NCBI RefSeq assembly: GCF_003719335.1
Contig: NZ_RIAS01000026.1
Location: 1 to 49,343, forward strand
Reading direction: 5' to 3'
Length of the DNA: 49,343 nt
From: Paenibacillus amylolyticus
GTDB taxonomy: Bacteria; Bacillota; Bacilli; Paenibacillales; Paenibacillaceae
A model generated the notes under the pieces. It worked only from the letters and a program-made list of their open reading frames with translations, was not told the DNA's origin and ran no database searches. This document shows positions 7,452 through 17,000 of this stretch, piece by piece. Both the position numbers and the translations under genes were made by a program. Numbering within the stretch: position 1 is the first letter of the stretch; the number at the start of each line of letters is the position of its first letter.

Positions 7452-8144
7452 ATGGCTAAACACGGTAAAAAATACCTGGAAGCTGCTAAGCTGATCGACA
7501 GCGAAGCGACTTACGAGCCTTCAGAAGCTGTAGAGCTTGTGAAAAAGGCAGCTACTGCAAAATTCGATGAGACTATCGAAGCAGCAGTTCGTTTGGGTGT
7601 AGACCCTCGTAAGCAAGACCAGGCAGTACGTGGTGTTGTTGTCTTGCCACACGGTACAGGTAAAACACAACGCGTATTGGTATTTGCAAAAGGTGACAAA
7701 GCGAAAGAAGCGGAAGCGGCTGGCGCGGACTATGTTGGTGATGCAGACATGATCAACAAAATCCAACAAGGCTGGTTCGAATTCGACGTCTGCGTAGCGA
7801 CACCGGATATGATGAGTGAAGTAGGTAAATTGGGCCGTCTGCTCGGCGGTAAAGGCCTGATGCCTAACCCTAAAGCCGGAACGGTAACTTTCGATGTAAC
7901 TAAGGCTGTTCAAGAAATCAAAGCCGGTAAAATCGAATATCGTCTGGATCGTGCAGGTCAAATTCATGCACCGATCGGTAAAGCTTCTTTCTCTTCCGAG
8001 CAATTGAATGAGAACCTCAAAGCTCTCATGGATGCTCTGAACCGTGCTAAACCGGCGGCATCTAAAGGTGTTTATCTGAAGAACGTAAGTCTTTCTTCTA
8101 CGATGGGCCCTGGCGCACGCGTGAACGCAGCAGCTTTTAGATAA
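7452..8144 (+). CDS. rplA: Ribosomal protein L1
   Basis: This 230-residue protein forms the mobile L1 stalk of the 50S subunit, which moves tRNA out of the E site, and it is a translational repressor of its own operon. The two-domain family text is clear: VLPHGTGKTQRVLVFAKGDKA, then the linker with KLGRLLGGKGLMPNPKAGTV and the C-terminal GVYLKNVSLSSTMGPG. It starts at ATG 7452 after AAAGGAGG. Both L1-like RNA motifs lie in the same transcript, fitting autogenous control. Confidence 0.97.
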   Translation: MAKHGKKYLEAAKLIDSEATYEPSEAVELVKKAATAKFDETIEAAVRLGVDPRKQDQAVRGVVVLPHGTGKTQRVLVFAKGDKAKEAEAAGADYVGDADMINKIQQGWFEFDVCVATPDMMSEVGKLGRLLGGKGLMPNPKAGTVTFDVTKAVQEIKAGKIEYRLDRAGQIHAPIGKASFSSEQLNENLKALMDALNRAKPAASKGVYLKNVSLSSTMGPGARVNAAAFR

Positions 8145-8151
8145 AATGTTC

Positions 8152-8180
8152 TTGACAGGTTCGCCCTGTTCTGATATTCT
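8152..8180 (+). promoter_or_regulatory. SigA promoter for rplJ-rplL
   Basis: TTGACA (8152-8157) and TATTCT (8175-8180) are exactly 17 bases apart, starting a few bases after the rplA stop. Initiation near 8187 fits the 5' edge of the L10 leader structure. Confidence 0.75.
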
Positions 8181-8184
8181 ATAA

Positions 8185-8350
8185 AAGTTGTGAGTCCGAG
8201 TGACTGACCGTTGACATTTGAATATGCTTGCCGTAGACAGTAGGTGCCCTGTGGCTTAATTTCCTACCGAGGTGTGATTATACAACTTGAACGATGCAAA
8301 TCGGTTGCGAGTATATATCAAGCCTTCGTGATTCTACGGAGGCTTTTCTT
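8185..8350 (+). promoter_or_regulatory. L10-type leader with attenuator
   Basis: AAGTTGT (8185-8191) can pair with ACAACTT (8282-8288), closing a domain of about 100 bases. A ten-base-pair hairpin with arms AAGCCTTCGT (8320-8329) and ACGGAGGCTT (8336-8345) follows, with TTTTCTT after it. This is the arrangement of the L10 leaders of Bacillales, in which the L10(L12)4 complex binds the leader and favours termination. Binding itself is inferred. Confidence 0.75.
8320..8350 (+). terminator. Attenuator hairpin in the rplJ leader
   Basis: The ten-pair stem (one G-T pair, arms at 8320-8329 and 8336-8345) has a GATTCT loop and is followed by a T-rich tail. It lies 33 bases before the rplJ start and therefore acts inside the leader, not at the end of an operon. 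Confidence 0.75.
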
Positions 8351-8382
8351 AATGGGATAAATTTGATCAGGAGGTGTACAGA

Positions 8383-8886
8383 TTGGCAAACGCAAAAGTG
8401 ATTCAAGCAAAACAAGAGTCCGTTGATGTTGTAACAGCAAAATTGCGCGAAAGCGTGACAACCGTTGTTGTTGACTACCGCGGATTGAACGTTGCCCAAG
8501 CTACTGAACTGCGCAAGCAGCTTCGTGAAGCCGGAATCGAATTCCAAGTGCTGAAAAACACATTGCTTCGCCGTGCAACTGCAGCAGCAGAATTGACAGA
8601 ACTCGATAGCGTTCTGACAGGTCCTACTGCGATTGCATTCAGCGGAGAAGATGCTGTAGCTCCAGCCAAAATTCTGAACGACTTCGCGAAAAAGAACGAT
8701 GCACTGAAATTGAAAGGTGCTGTCGTAGAAGGTCGCGTAATTGGAGAAGAAGAAGTTAAAGCGTTGGCAGAACTGCCATCACGCGAAGGTCTCCTCTCTA
8801 TGCTCCTCAGCGTGCTTCAAGCGCCAGTGCGCAACTTCGCGCTTGCGGTTAAAGCTGTTGCAGACAAAGAAGAACAAGGCGCATAA
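8383..8886 (+). CDS. rplJ: Ribosomal protein L10
   Basis: This 167-residue protein anchors the L7/L12 stalk to 23S rRNA. The N-terminal RNA-binding domain shows TTVVVDYRGLNVAQATELRKQ and the long C-terminal helix holds the L12 dimers. The start is TTG 8383, 7 bases behind AGGAGG (8370-8375); an in-frame GTG at 8374 lies within that site and is rejected. Expression is probably controlled by the L10 leader directly upstream. rplL follows after 70 bases. Confidence 0.96.
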   Translation: MANAKVIQAKQESVDVVTAKLRESVTTVVVDYRGLNVAQATELRKQLREAGIEFQVLKNTLLRRATAAAELTELDSVLTGPTAIAFSGEDAVAPAKILNDFAKKNDALKLKGAVVEGRVIGEEEVKALAELPSREGLLSMLLSVLQAPVRNFALAVKAVADKEEQGA

Positions 8887-8956
8887 GCTACTTGATCTGA
8901 ATACTGCCTAACAGTAATGGAATACAAAAAATAAAATTATATATGGAGGTTCAATC

Positions 8957-9319
8957 ATGAGTAAAGAGCAAATCTTGGAAGCAATCAAAGGCATGACTGT
9001 ACTGGAACTGAACGATCTTGTTAAAGCAATCGAAGAAGAATTCGGCGTAACTGCTGCAGCTCCAGTAGCTGCTGTAGGTGGCGGCGCTGCTGCAGCTGAA
9101 GCTGAGCAATCCGAGTTCGACGTAATCTTGGCAAGCGCTGGCGCTTCCAAAATCAACGTTATCAAAGCAGTTCGCGAAATCACTGGTCTTGGCTTGAAAG
9201 AAGCTAAAGAAGTAGTTGACAACGCTCCAAAAGCATTGAAAGAAAAAGTTTCTAAAGAAGAAGCAGAAACAATCAAAGCTAAGCTTGAAGAAGCTGGCGC
9301 TACAATCGAAGTTAAATAA
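8957..9319 (+). CDS. rplL: Ribosomal protein L7/L12
   Basis: This acidic 120-residue stalk protein recruits and stimulates the translational GTPases (EF-G, EF-Tu, IF2). It has the N-terminal dimerisation domain (residues 1-35), an alanine-rich hinge (AAAPVAAVGGGAAAAEAEQ) and the globular C-terminal domain (FDVILASAGASKINVIKAVR). Several copies per ribosome are needed, so its own strong ribosome site (ATATGGAGG) is expected. A perfect inverted repeat follows the gene. Confidence 0.97.
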   Translation: MSKEQILEAIKGMTVLELNDLVKAIEEEFGVTAAAPVAAVGGGAAAAEAEQSEFDVILASAGASKINVIKAVREITGLGLKEAKEVVDNAPKALKEKVSKEEAETIKAKLEEAGATIEVK

Positions 9320-9348
9320 TTTAGCTTATCCAAGCTGAATGAATAAAA

Positions 9349-9384
9349 CAACAAACCCCTTGACTTATATCAAGGGGTTTGTTG
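9349..9384 (+). terminator. Terminator after rplL
   Basis: This is a perfect 15-base inverted repeat, CAACAAACCCCTTGA (9349-9363) with its complement (9370-9384). The 3' arm carries GGGGTTTGTTG rather than a pure T-run, so it may be leaky. Confidence 0.7.
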
Positions 9385-9417
9385 CTGTAAATGTAACTGT
9401 GGAAAGTGAGTGAGTGC

Positions 9418-10020
9418 ATGTCCAATCATTATTATTCGGACAAACCACAAGTAGCACATGATCGCAAGGCTGCGGAAACGGTACTTCGCGGAATGAGTCT
9501 GCGATTGGTGACGGATGCTGGTGTTTTTTCCAAAAATGGAATCGATTATGGCAGCAGGGTATTGATTGATGCGATGGAACTGCCGTCAGGCGCTCATGTT
9601 CTCGATGTGGGATGTGGTTACGGGCCAATCGGGCTTACAGCGGCAAAACTTGTACCGGATGGGCATGTCACCATGATCGACATCAACGAAAGAGCGATTG
9701 AGCTTTCCAAAGAAAATGCCAGAGGGAATGGCATTGCCAATGTTACTATACTGCAGAGCAATCTACTGACTGAAGTAAAGCAGCAGGATTTCGATGTGAT
9801 CTTAACTAATCCTCCAATTCGAGCTGGCAAAGAAACGGTTCACACGATCTTTGAGCAGGCGTATGACCATTTGAAGGTAGGCGGATCGTTATGGATTGTT
9901 ATTCAAAAGAAACAAGGTGCACCTTCTGCGAAAGCGAAGTTGGAATCGTTGTTTACACGAGTGGAAGAAGTGACGAAGGATAAGGGCTACCGAATTTTCA
10001 AAGCGGTGAAAGAAGAGTAG
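9418..10020 (+). CDS. ybxB: Class I SAM-dependent methyltransferase, RsmC-like (YbxB)
   Basis: This 200-residue methyltransferase has motif I VLDVGCGYGPIGLTAAK, an acidic motif II (VTMIDIN) and the N6/N2-type catalytic motif NPPIRAG, which marks enzymes that methylate exocyclic amines of RNA bases. In E. coli the related RsmC makes m2G1207 in 16S rRNA; the target here is inferred from family and from its place between rplL and rpoB, as in B. subtilis. ATG 9418 is used; a GTG at 9406 is in frame but sits next to the GGAAAG site. It has a single domain, whereas proteobacterial RsmC has a duplicated one. Confidence 0.88.
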   Translation: MSNHYYSDKPQVAHDRKAAETVLRGMSLRLVTDAGVFSKNGIDYGSRVLIDAMELPSGAHVLDVGCGYGPIGLTAAKLVPDGHVTMIDINERAIELSKENARGNGIANVTILQSNLLTEVKQQDFDVILTNPPIRAGKETVHTIFEQAYDHLKVGGSLWIVIQKKQGAPSAKAKLESLFTRVEEVTKDKGYRIFKAVKEE

Positions 10021-10088
10021 AGGAACTGTGAGAGGTTCATTCGAATTTGTAAAGTAAGCAGGGGATCATTTTTTTTGCAATAGGACTA

Positions 10089-10117
10089 TTGACTTGAAAT
10101 TCAAGCCGTGGTATAGT
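10089..10117 (+). promoter_or_regulatory. SigA promoter of rpoBC
   Basis: TTGACT (10089-10094) and TATAGT (10112-10117) have a 17-base spacer. This leaves a long leader of roughly 310 bases before rpoB. Confidence 0.65.
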
Positions 10118-10182
10118 TGTAAAATGTCAGTATTAAGATGCCCTACTTGGCTTTAGCTAACTAAAAATGTCAACCTTTTTTT

Positions 10183-10218
10183 ACGCCGAACCGGGCTTAT
10201 TATGCCTATGTTTGGCGT
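10183..10218 (+). other. Hairpin in the rpoB leader
   Basis: The outer arms ACGCCGAAC (10183-10191) and GTTTGGCGT (10210-10218) pair over nine positions with one G-T. The inner arms GGGC and GCCT also pair, leaving a TTATTAT loop. No T-run follows, so it is not a standard terminator. Confidence 0.55.
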
Positions 10219-10433
10219 ATAATATGTACATTTTGGGCAAACTGGGGATAAGAATGATTTGGAAAGACATCCGCCGATCAAAGTTGCTCTTTTATCGAAC
10301 GACATTTCGAGTAAGGGCTTTTCTTTATTTGCGGGTGCATTGCTTTGCTCTGTATGTGTACCATTATAAGGTTACAAACAGAGGTTCGCAACGAAATTTT
10401 TAAAGTGAGTAGACATTGAGGGGTGAGTTTAAG

Positions 10434-13400
10434 TTGGCAGGACATCTTGTTCAATATGGTCGACGCACTCGGCGCAGTTATGCACGAATTAACGAGATAC
10501 TCGAAGTTCCGAACCTGATTGAAATCCAACAAAAATCGTATGATTGGTTTTTGGAGGAAGGGTTGCGCGAAATGTTCCAGGATATCTCGCCGATCCAGGA
10601 TTTTACAGGTAACTTGATTTTGGAATTTATCGATTACAGTCTCGGAGAACCGAAGTATACAGTAGACGACGCGAAAGAGCGTGACGTTACTTATGCAGCA
10701 CCACTTCGGGTGAAAGTCCGGCTCATTAATAAGGAAACCGGAGAAGTCAAAGAGCAGGAAGTATTCATGGGAGATTTCCCGCTGATGACCAGCACCGGCA
10801 CATTTATTATTAATGGTGCTGAACGGGTTATTGTCAGCCAGTTGGTTCGCTCTCCTAGCGTTTACTTCAGTACCAAAGTAGATAAGAACGCGAAAAAAAC
10901 GTATACCGCTACAGTAATTCCTAACCGCGGCGCTTGGTTGGAGCTGGAGATGGACGCGAAGGATGTTGTTTATGTCCGGATCGACCGTACACGTAAAATT
11001 CCGGTTACGGTTCTCCTGCGTTCCCTTGGTTTTGGCACAGACGCTGAGATTCTGGATTTGCTCGGTAATGACGAATATATCCGTAACACACTGGACAAAG
11101 ACAACACGGATTCCACCGAGAAAGCTCTCATCGAGATCTATGAGCGCCTTCGTCCAGGCGAGCCACCAACGCTGGATAACGCGAAAAGCTTGCTCGTTGC
11201 ACGTTTCTTTGATCCAAAACGTTATGACCTTGCAAACGTAGGTCGTTACAAAATCAACAAAAAACTTCACATCAAAAACCGTTTGTTTAATCAGCGTTTG
11301 GCTGAGTCTTTGATCGACGCTGAAACAGGCGAAATCATTGCAGAAGCAGGTCAAATGGTAGACCGTCGTTTGCTCGACGAAATCATGCCTTACCTGGAGA
11401 AAAGCGTCGGCTTCCGCACATATCACGTGGGCAACGGCGTTTTGGATGCCAATGATATCCCGATGCAAACCATTGATGTGTTTTCACCAATTGAAGATGG
11501 TAAAGTGGTTAAGCTGATTGCCAATGGCGACATTGACAAGTCCGTGAAAAACATCACGCCAGCGGATATCATCTCTTCCATCAGTTACTTCCTGAACTTG
11601 TTGCACGGCATCGGAAGCACGGATGATATCGACCACCTGGGTAACCGTCGTCTGCGTTCTGTGGGTGAACTTTTGCAAAACCAGTTCCGTATCGGTCTAT
11701 CCCGTATGGAGCGTGTGGTTCGTGAAAGAATGTCCATCCAGGATGCAAATGTCATTACACCACAGGCATTGATCAACATCCGTCCGGTAATCGCATCGAT
11801 TAAAGAGTTCTTCGGTAGCTCCCAATTGTCACAGTTTATGGATCAAACGAACCCACTGGGCGAGTTGACGCATAAACGTCGTCTGTCCGCACTCGGACCG
11901 GGCGGTTTGACTCGTGAGCGTGCCGGCATGGAAGTCCGTGACGTCCATCCATCCCACTATGGACGGATGTGCCCGATCGAGACACCAGAGGGACCAAACA
12001 TCGGTTTGATCAACTCCTTGTCGACGTTTGCGCGTGTGAACGAATATGGCTTCATTGAAGCTCCATATCGTTGGGTTGATCCGAAGACGGGTGTTGTCAC
12101 TGAGCAAATTGATTACCTGACAGCAGACGAAGAGGACAACTATGTTATCGCTCAGGCGAATGCGAAGCTGAACGAAGATAGCACTTTTGCAGAAGACGCG
12201 ATCATTGTACGTTACAACAAACAGTCGGATAACATCCTTACGATGCCGAGTGAACGAGTGGACTACATGGACGTATCACCTAAGCAGGTTGTATCGGTCG
12301 CTACAGCGCTCATTCCGTTCCTTGAGAACGATGACTCCAACCGTGCCCTCATGGGATCAAACATGCAACGGCAGGCGGTTCCACTCTTGATTCCTAAAGC
12401 TCCGCTTGTAGGAACAGGTATGGAGCACAAAGCTGCGAAAGACTCCGGTGTATGTATTGTTGCCGATTATGACGGAATTATTGAACGTTCCTCCGCGAAC
12501 GAGATCTGGCTTCGTCGTGTTGAAGAGGTAGACGGTCAAGAAGTCAAAGGCGATATCGTTAAATATAAATTACACAAATTTATGCGTTCGAACCAAGGAA
12601 CATGCATCAACCAACGTCCGATCGTAAAAAGAGGCGCTGCTGTTAAAGCTGGCGACATCCTTGCTGACGGTCCTTCGACGGAAATGGGTGAACTTGCTCT
12701 TGGGCGCAACGTAGTAGTTGCCTTCATGACATGGGAAGGTTACAACTATGAGGATGCGATCCTACTCAGCGAAAAACTCGTTAAAGAAGATGTATACACA
12801 TCCATCCACATCGAGGAATATGAGTCGGAAGCTCGTGATACCAAGCTCGGACCAGAAGAGATCACACGTGATATCCCTAACGTTGGGGAAGAAGCGTTGC
12901 GTAATCTGGATGAGCGCGGTATTATCCGCATCGGTGCTGAAATTGCTGCTGGCGACATTCTCGTTGGTAAAGTTACACCAAAAGGCGTAACCGAACTGAC
13001 TGCAGAAGAACGTCTCTTGCATGCAATCTTTGGTGAAAAAGCACGTGAAGTACGTGATACATCCTTGCGTGTACCTCACGGTACCGATGGTATCGTCGTT
13101 GACGTGAAAGTATTTACCCGTGAAAACGGAGATGAACTGCCACCAGGTGTGAACCAGCTCGTTCGTGTTTATATTGCCCAAAAACGGAAAATTTCCGAGG
13201 GTGATAAGATGGCCGGACGTCATGGTAACAAAGGGGTCGTGGCCCGCATCTTGCCAGAAGAGGATATGCCTTTCCTGCCAGACGGTACACCGGTTCAAAT
13301 CGTCCTTAACCCACTGGGCGTACCTTCCCGTATGAACATCGGTCAAGTGCTTGAAGTTCACTTGGGTATGGCAGCAATGCAGCTGGGTATCCACGTAGCA

Positions 13401-13979
13401 ACACCTGTATTCGACGGTGCGAAGGAGTATGACGTCTTCGATACAATGGAAGAAGCAGGTATGCAACGTAACGGTAAAACCGTCCTGTATGATGGCCGTA
13501 CTGGTGAAGAGTTTGAACGTGAAGTTACCGTTGGTGTCATGCACATGATCAAACTGGCACACATGGTTGACGATAAAATCCATGCCCGTTCCACAGGTCC
13601 TTACTCACTTGTTACGCAACAGCCGCTGGGTGGTAAAGCCCAATTTGGTGGACAGCGTTTCGGAGAGATGGAAGTATGGGCGCTTGAGGCATATGGTGCC
13701 GCTTATACTCTGCAAGAAATCTTGACGGTTAAATCCGATGACGTTGTTGGTCGGGTGAAAACGTACGAGTCCATTGTCAAAGGTGAGAACGTACCGGAAC
13801 CAGGTGTTCCTGAGTCGTTCAAAGTATTGATCAAAGAGCTGCAAAGCTTGGGTATGGACGTTAAGATTTTGAGTGAAGATGAGCAAGAGATTGAAATGAA
13901 AGAAATGGACGATGAAGATGACGCTGCGAGCGATAAGCTCAGCCTCAACCTTGAGGGTACAGAGGTCGGAGCGGAATAA
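10434..13979 (+). CDS. rpoB: RNA polymerase beta subunit
   Basis: The catalytic beta subunit, 1181 residues, forms with beta-prime the active cleft and the rifampicin pocket. The rifampicin region (about residues 460-490) reads FMDQTNPLGELTHKRRLSA, with the His and Ser at the main resistance positions unmutated, so sensitivity is expected from this gene. The NPLGVPSRMNIGQ and HARSTGPYSLVTQQPLGG blocks are intact, and the acidic C-terminal tail is typical of Bacillales. The start is TTG 10434 with GAGGGGTGAG just upstream; the in-frame TTG 10416 lies before that site and is rejected. It is co-transcribed with rpoC. Confidence 0.97.
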   Translation: MAGHLVQYGRRTRRSYARINEILEVPNLIEIQQKSYDWFLEEGLREMFQDISPIQDFTGNLILEFIDYSLGEPKYTVDDAKERDVTYAAPLRVKVRLINKETGEVKEQEVFMGDFPLMTSTGTFIINGAERVIVSQLVRSPSVYFSTKVDKNAKKTYTATVIPNRGAWLELEMDAKDVVYVRIDRTRKIPVTVLLRSLGFGTDAEILDLLGNDEYIRNTLDKDNTDSTEKALIEIYERLRPGEPPTLDNAKSLLVARFFDPKRYDLANVGRYKINKKLHIKNRLFNQRLAESLIDAETGEIIAEAGQMVDRRLLDEIMPYLEKSVGFRTYHVGNGVLDANDIPMQTIDVFSPIEDGKVVKLIANGDIDKSVKNITPADIISSISYFLNLLHGIGSTDDIDHLGNRRLRSVGELLQNQFRIGLSRMERVVRERMSIQDANVITPQALINIRPVIASIKEFFGSSQLSQFMDQTNPLGELTHKRRLSALGPGGLTRERAGMEVRDVHPSHYGRMCPIETPEGPNIGLINSLSTFARVNEYGFIEAPYRWVDPKTGVVTEQIDYLTADEEDNYVIAQANAKLNEDSTFAEDAIIVRYNKQSDNILTMPSERVDYMDVSPKQVVSVATALIPFLENDDSNRALMGSNMQRQAVPLLIPKAPLVGTGMEHKAAKDSGVCIVADYDGIIERSSANEIWLRRVEEVDGQEVKGDIVKYKLHKFMRSNQGTCINQRPIVKRGAAVKAGDILADGPSTEMGELALGRNVVVAFMTWEGYNYEDAILLSEKLVKEDVYTSIHIEEYESEARDTKLGPEEITRDIPNVGEEALRNLDERGIIRIGAEIAAGDILVGKVTPKGVTELTAEERLLHAIFGEKAREVRDTSLRVPHGTDGIVVDVKVFTRENGDELPPGVNQLVRVYIAQKRKISEGDKMAGRHGNKGVVARILPEEDMPFLPDGTPVQIVLNPLGVPSRMNIGQVLEVHLGMAAMQLGIHVATPVFDGAKEYDVFDTMEEAGMQRNGKTVLYDGRTGEEFEREVTVGVMHMIKLAHMVDDKIHARSTGPYSLVTQQPLGGKAQFGGQRFGEMEVWALEAYGAAYTLQEILTVKSDDVVGRVKTYESIVKGENVPEPGVPESFKVLIKELQSLGMDVKILSEDEQEIEMKEMDDEDDAASDKLSLNLEGTEVGAE

Positions 13980-14092
13980 TCGCTTCGGGCGCATGATGAC
14001 CGGCGTTTTTCATCAGGCTCACGTTTTGCTCCGGCTTCGGCTGGAGCAAGCGTAACCTAGAATACAGGAATTAGGTTAAGGAGGGTTGCTCC

Positions 14093-17000
14093 TTGTTGGA
14101 CGTCAACAATTTCGAATACATGAAGATCGGGCTTGCTTCCCCAGAGAAAATTCGTTCTTGGTCCCGCGGAGAAGTGAAAAAACCGGAAACGATCAACTAT
14201 CGTACGTTGAAACCGGAAAAAGAAGGGCTGTTCTGCGAAAAGATTTTTGGCCCTACAAAAGACTGGGAATGTCATTGCGGTAAATACAAACGCGTTCGTT
14301 ATAAAGGCGTTGTCTGTGATCGCTGTGGCGTTGAAGTAACACGTGCGAAAGTCCGTCGTGAACGGATGGGCCATATTGAGCTTGCTGCTCCGGTATCGCA
14401 TATCTGGTACTTCAAAGGTATTCCGAGCCGTATGGGTCTCGCATTGGATATGTCTCCAAGATCTCTCGAAGAGATCATTTATTTTGCATCATATGTAGTA
14501 ACTGATCCAGGAGAAACTCCACTGGAGAAAAAACAGCTGTTGTCCGAGAAGGAATATCGCAGCTACCGTGAAAAATACGGATACGGCTTCCAAGCCGGCA
14601 TGGGTGCAGAAGCAGTTAAAAAATTGCTTCAAGACCTTGATGTAGAGAAAGAGCTTGAATTCCTGAAGGAAGAGCTCCGCACTGCACAAGGACAACGTCG
14701 TAACCGTGCAATTAAACGTTTGGAAGTAATCGAAGCATTCCGCAACTCTGGCAACAACCCAGAGTGGATGATCATGGATGTACTTCCTGTCATTCCGCCG
14801 GAACTTCGTCCGATGGTACAACTGGATGGTGGACGTTTTGCTACGTCTGACTTGAACGACCTGTACCGCCGTGTAATTAACCGGAACAACCGTCTGAAAC
14901 GTCTGCTTGACCTGGGCGCGCCAGATATCATCGTGCAAAACGAAAAACGGATGTTGCAGGAAGCAGTTGACGCTTTGATCGATAACGGTCGTCGTGGACG
15001 TCCTGTTACAGGTCCGGGTAACCGTCCTTTGAAATCTCTCAGCCACATGCTGAAAGGTAAACAAGGACGTTTCCGTCAAAACTTGCTCGGTAAACGTGTT
15101 GACTACTCCGGCCGTTCCGTTATCGTTGTCGGACCTTACCTGAAAATGTATCAGTGCGGTCTGCCTAAAGACATGGCACTGGAACTGTTCAAGCCTTTTG
15201 TGATGAAAGAGCTTGTGAATAAAGGGCTAGCCCACAACATCAAAAGCGCAAAACGTAAAGTTGAGCGTGTAAGTCCTGAAGTATGGGATGTTCTTGAAGA
15301 AGTAATTAAGGAGCATCCAGTTCTCCTGAACCGTGCCCCTACGCTTCACCGTCTCGGTATTCAGGCGTTTGAACCGATTCTGGTTGAAGGTAAAGCGATT
15401 CGTCTTCACCCGCTCGTATGTACGGCATACAATGCCGACTTTGACGGTGACCAAATGGCCGTGCACGTTCCATTGTCCGCTGAAGCTCAAGCGGAAGCAC
15501 GTATCCTGATGCTTGCATCAGGTAACATTTTGAACCCGAAAGACGGCAAACCGGTTGTAACTCCTTCCCAGGATATGGTTCTTGGTTCGTACTATCTAAC
15601 GATGGACAACAAAGAAGAGAAGGGTACAGGTATGGTTCTGCGTACAGTCAATGAGGCTGTATCTGCATACCAACGGGGTACTGCTGGACTGCATGCGCGT
15701 GTCGCTATTCCGGTTAGAGCACTTGGTAAAACAAGCTTCACGGAAGAGCAACAAAAAGGTATGTTGTTGACAACGGTCGGCAAAATTATCTTTAATGAAA
15801 TTTTCCCGGCAAGCTTCCCTTATATCAATGATGCGACTCGCGCAAACCTGTATCAAGGTACAGCGGATCATTCATTTGTTTATGAGAAAGGTGCTGACTT
15901 GAGAGAAGCTATTATGAATGCTCCTCAAGCTGGCGGTGTCGGCAAAGAATACCTCGGTTCCATCATCGCTCGTTGTTTTGAAATTTATCATACAACCGAA
16001 ACTGCGGTTATTTTGGATAAGATCAAACAACTTGGATTCACGTACTCGACGCGTGCTGGTATTACCGTAGCCGTGTCCGACGTTGTCGTTCCACCTGAGA
16101 AATTTGAAATCCTCAGACAGTCCGAAGATAAAGCTCAGATCGTTACAAACCAGTATCGTCGTGGTTTGATTACGAATGAAGAGCGCTATGACCGTATCAT
16201 TGATATCTGGTCAAAATCTAAAGACGACATCACGGATATCCTGATGAAATCCATGGATCGCTACAACTCGATTATGATGATGGTTGACTCCAAAGCACGG
16301 GGTAACAAATCACAAATCACTCAATTGGGTGGTATGCGTGGTCTGATGGCCAACCCGTCTGGTCGTATTATCGAACTCCCAATCAAATCGAACTTCCGTG
16401 AAGGACTGACAGTACTCGAGTACTTTATTTCCACTCACGGTGCGCGTAAAGGTCTCGCGGATACAGCCCTGCGTACAGCCGACTCAGGTTATCTGACTCG
16501 TCGTCTCGTAGACGTAGCCCAAGACGTAATTGTGCGTGAAGACGATTGTGGTACAGATAAAGGCTTTACAGTTAGTCGTATCCAGGATGGTAAAGAGGTT
16601 ATTGAAGATCTCTACGACCGTATTGAAGGCAGATACTGCTTCGAAACTGTCCGTCATCCGGAAACAAAAGAAATTATCGCTGGCCGCAATGAGTTGATCG
16701 ACTCTGACAAAGCAGAAGCGATTATCAAAGCTGGCGTAACTAAATTGCAAATCCGTTCCGTTCTCAGCTGCCGTGCAAGTCATGGTGTCTGCAAGAAGTG
16801 TTATGGTCGCAACCTTGCGACAGGTAAACACGTGGAAATTGGTGAAGCGGTTGGTATCATTGCTGCACAATCCATTGGTGAGCCAGGAACACAGCTTACA
16901 ATGCGTACGTTCCATACCGGCGGTGTAGCCGGAGACGACATCACGCAAGGTTTGCCGCGTATTCAGGAGTTGTTTGAGGCCCGTAATCCTAAAGGTCAAG

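Larger units (their letters stand above)
10021..10433 (+). other. Intergenic leader region before rpoB
   Basis: About 410 bases without a convincing gene. They contain the rpoB promoter (10089-10117), an approximately 316-base transcribed leader, and a strong hairpin at 10183-10218. An open frame of 78 codons at 10167-10403 has no ribosome site at its ATG and no recognisable similarity, so I do not call it. Confidence 0.6.

Noticed and set aside
10167..10403. 78-codon open frame in the rpoB leader
   Set aside because: No ribosome site, cysteine-rich random-looking product, and it spans a strong RNA hairpin.
10278..11468. 396-codon open frame antisense to rpoB
   Set aside because: It is a shadow of the highly biased rpoB codons on the other strand, with no similarity, promoter or ribosome site.
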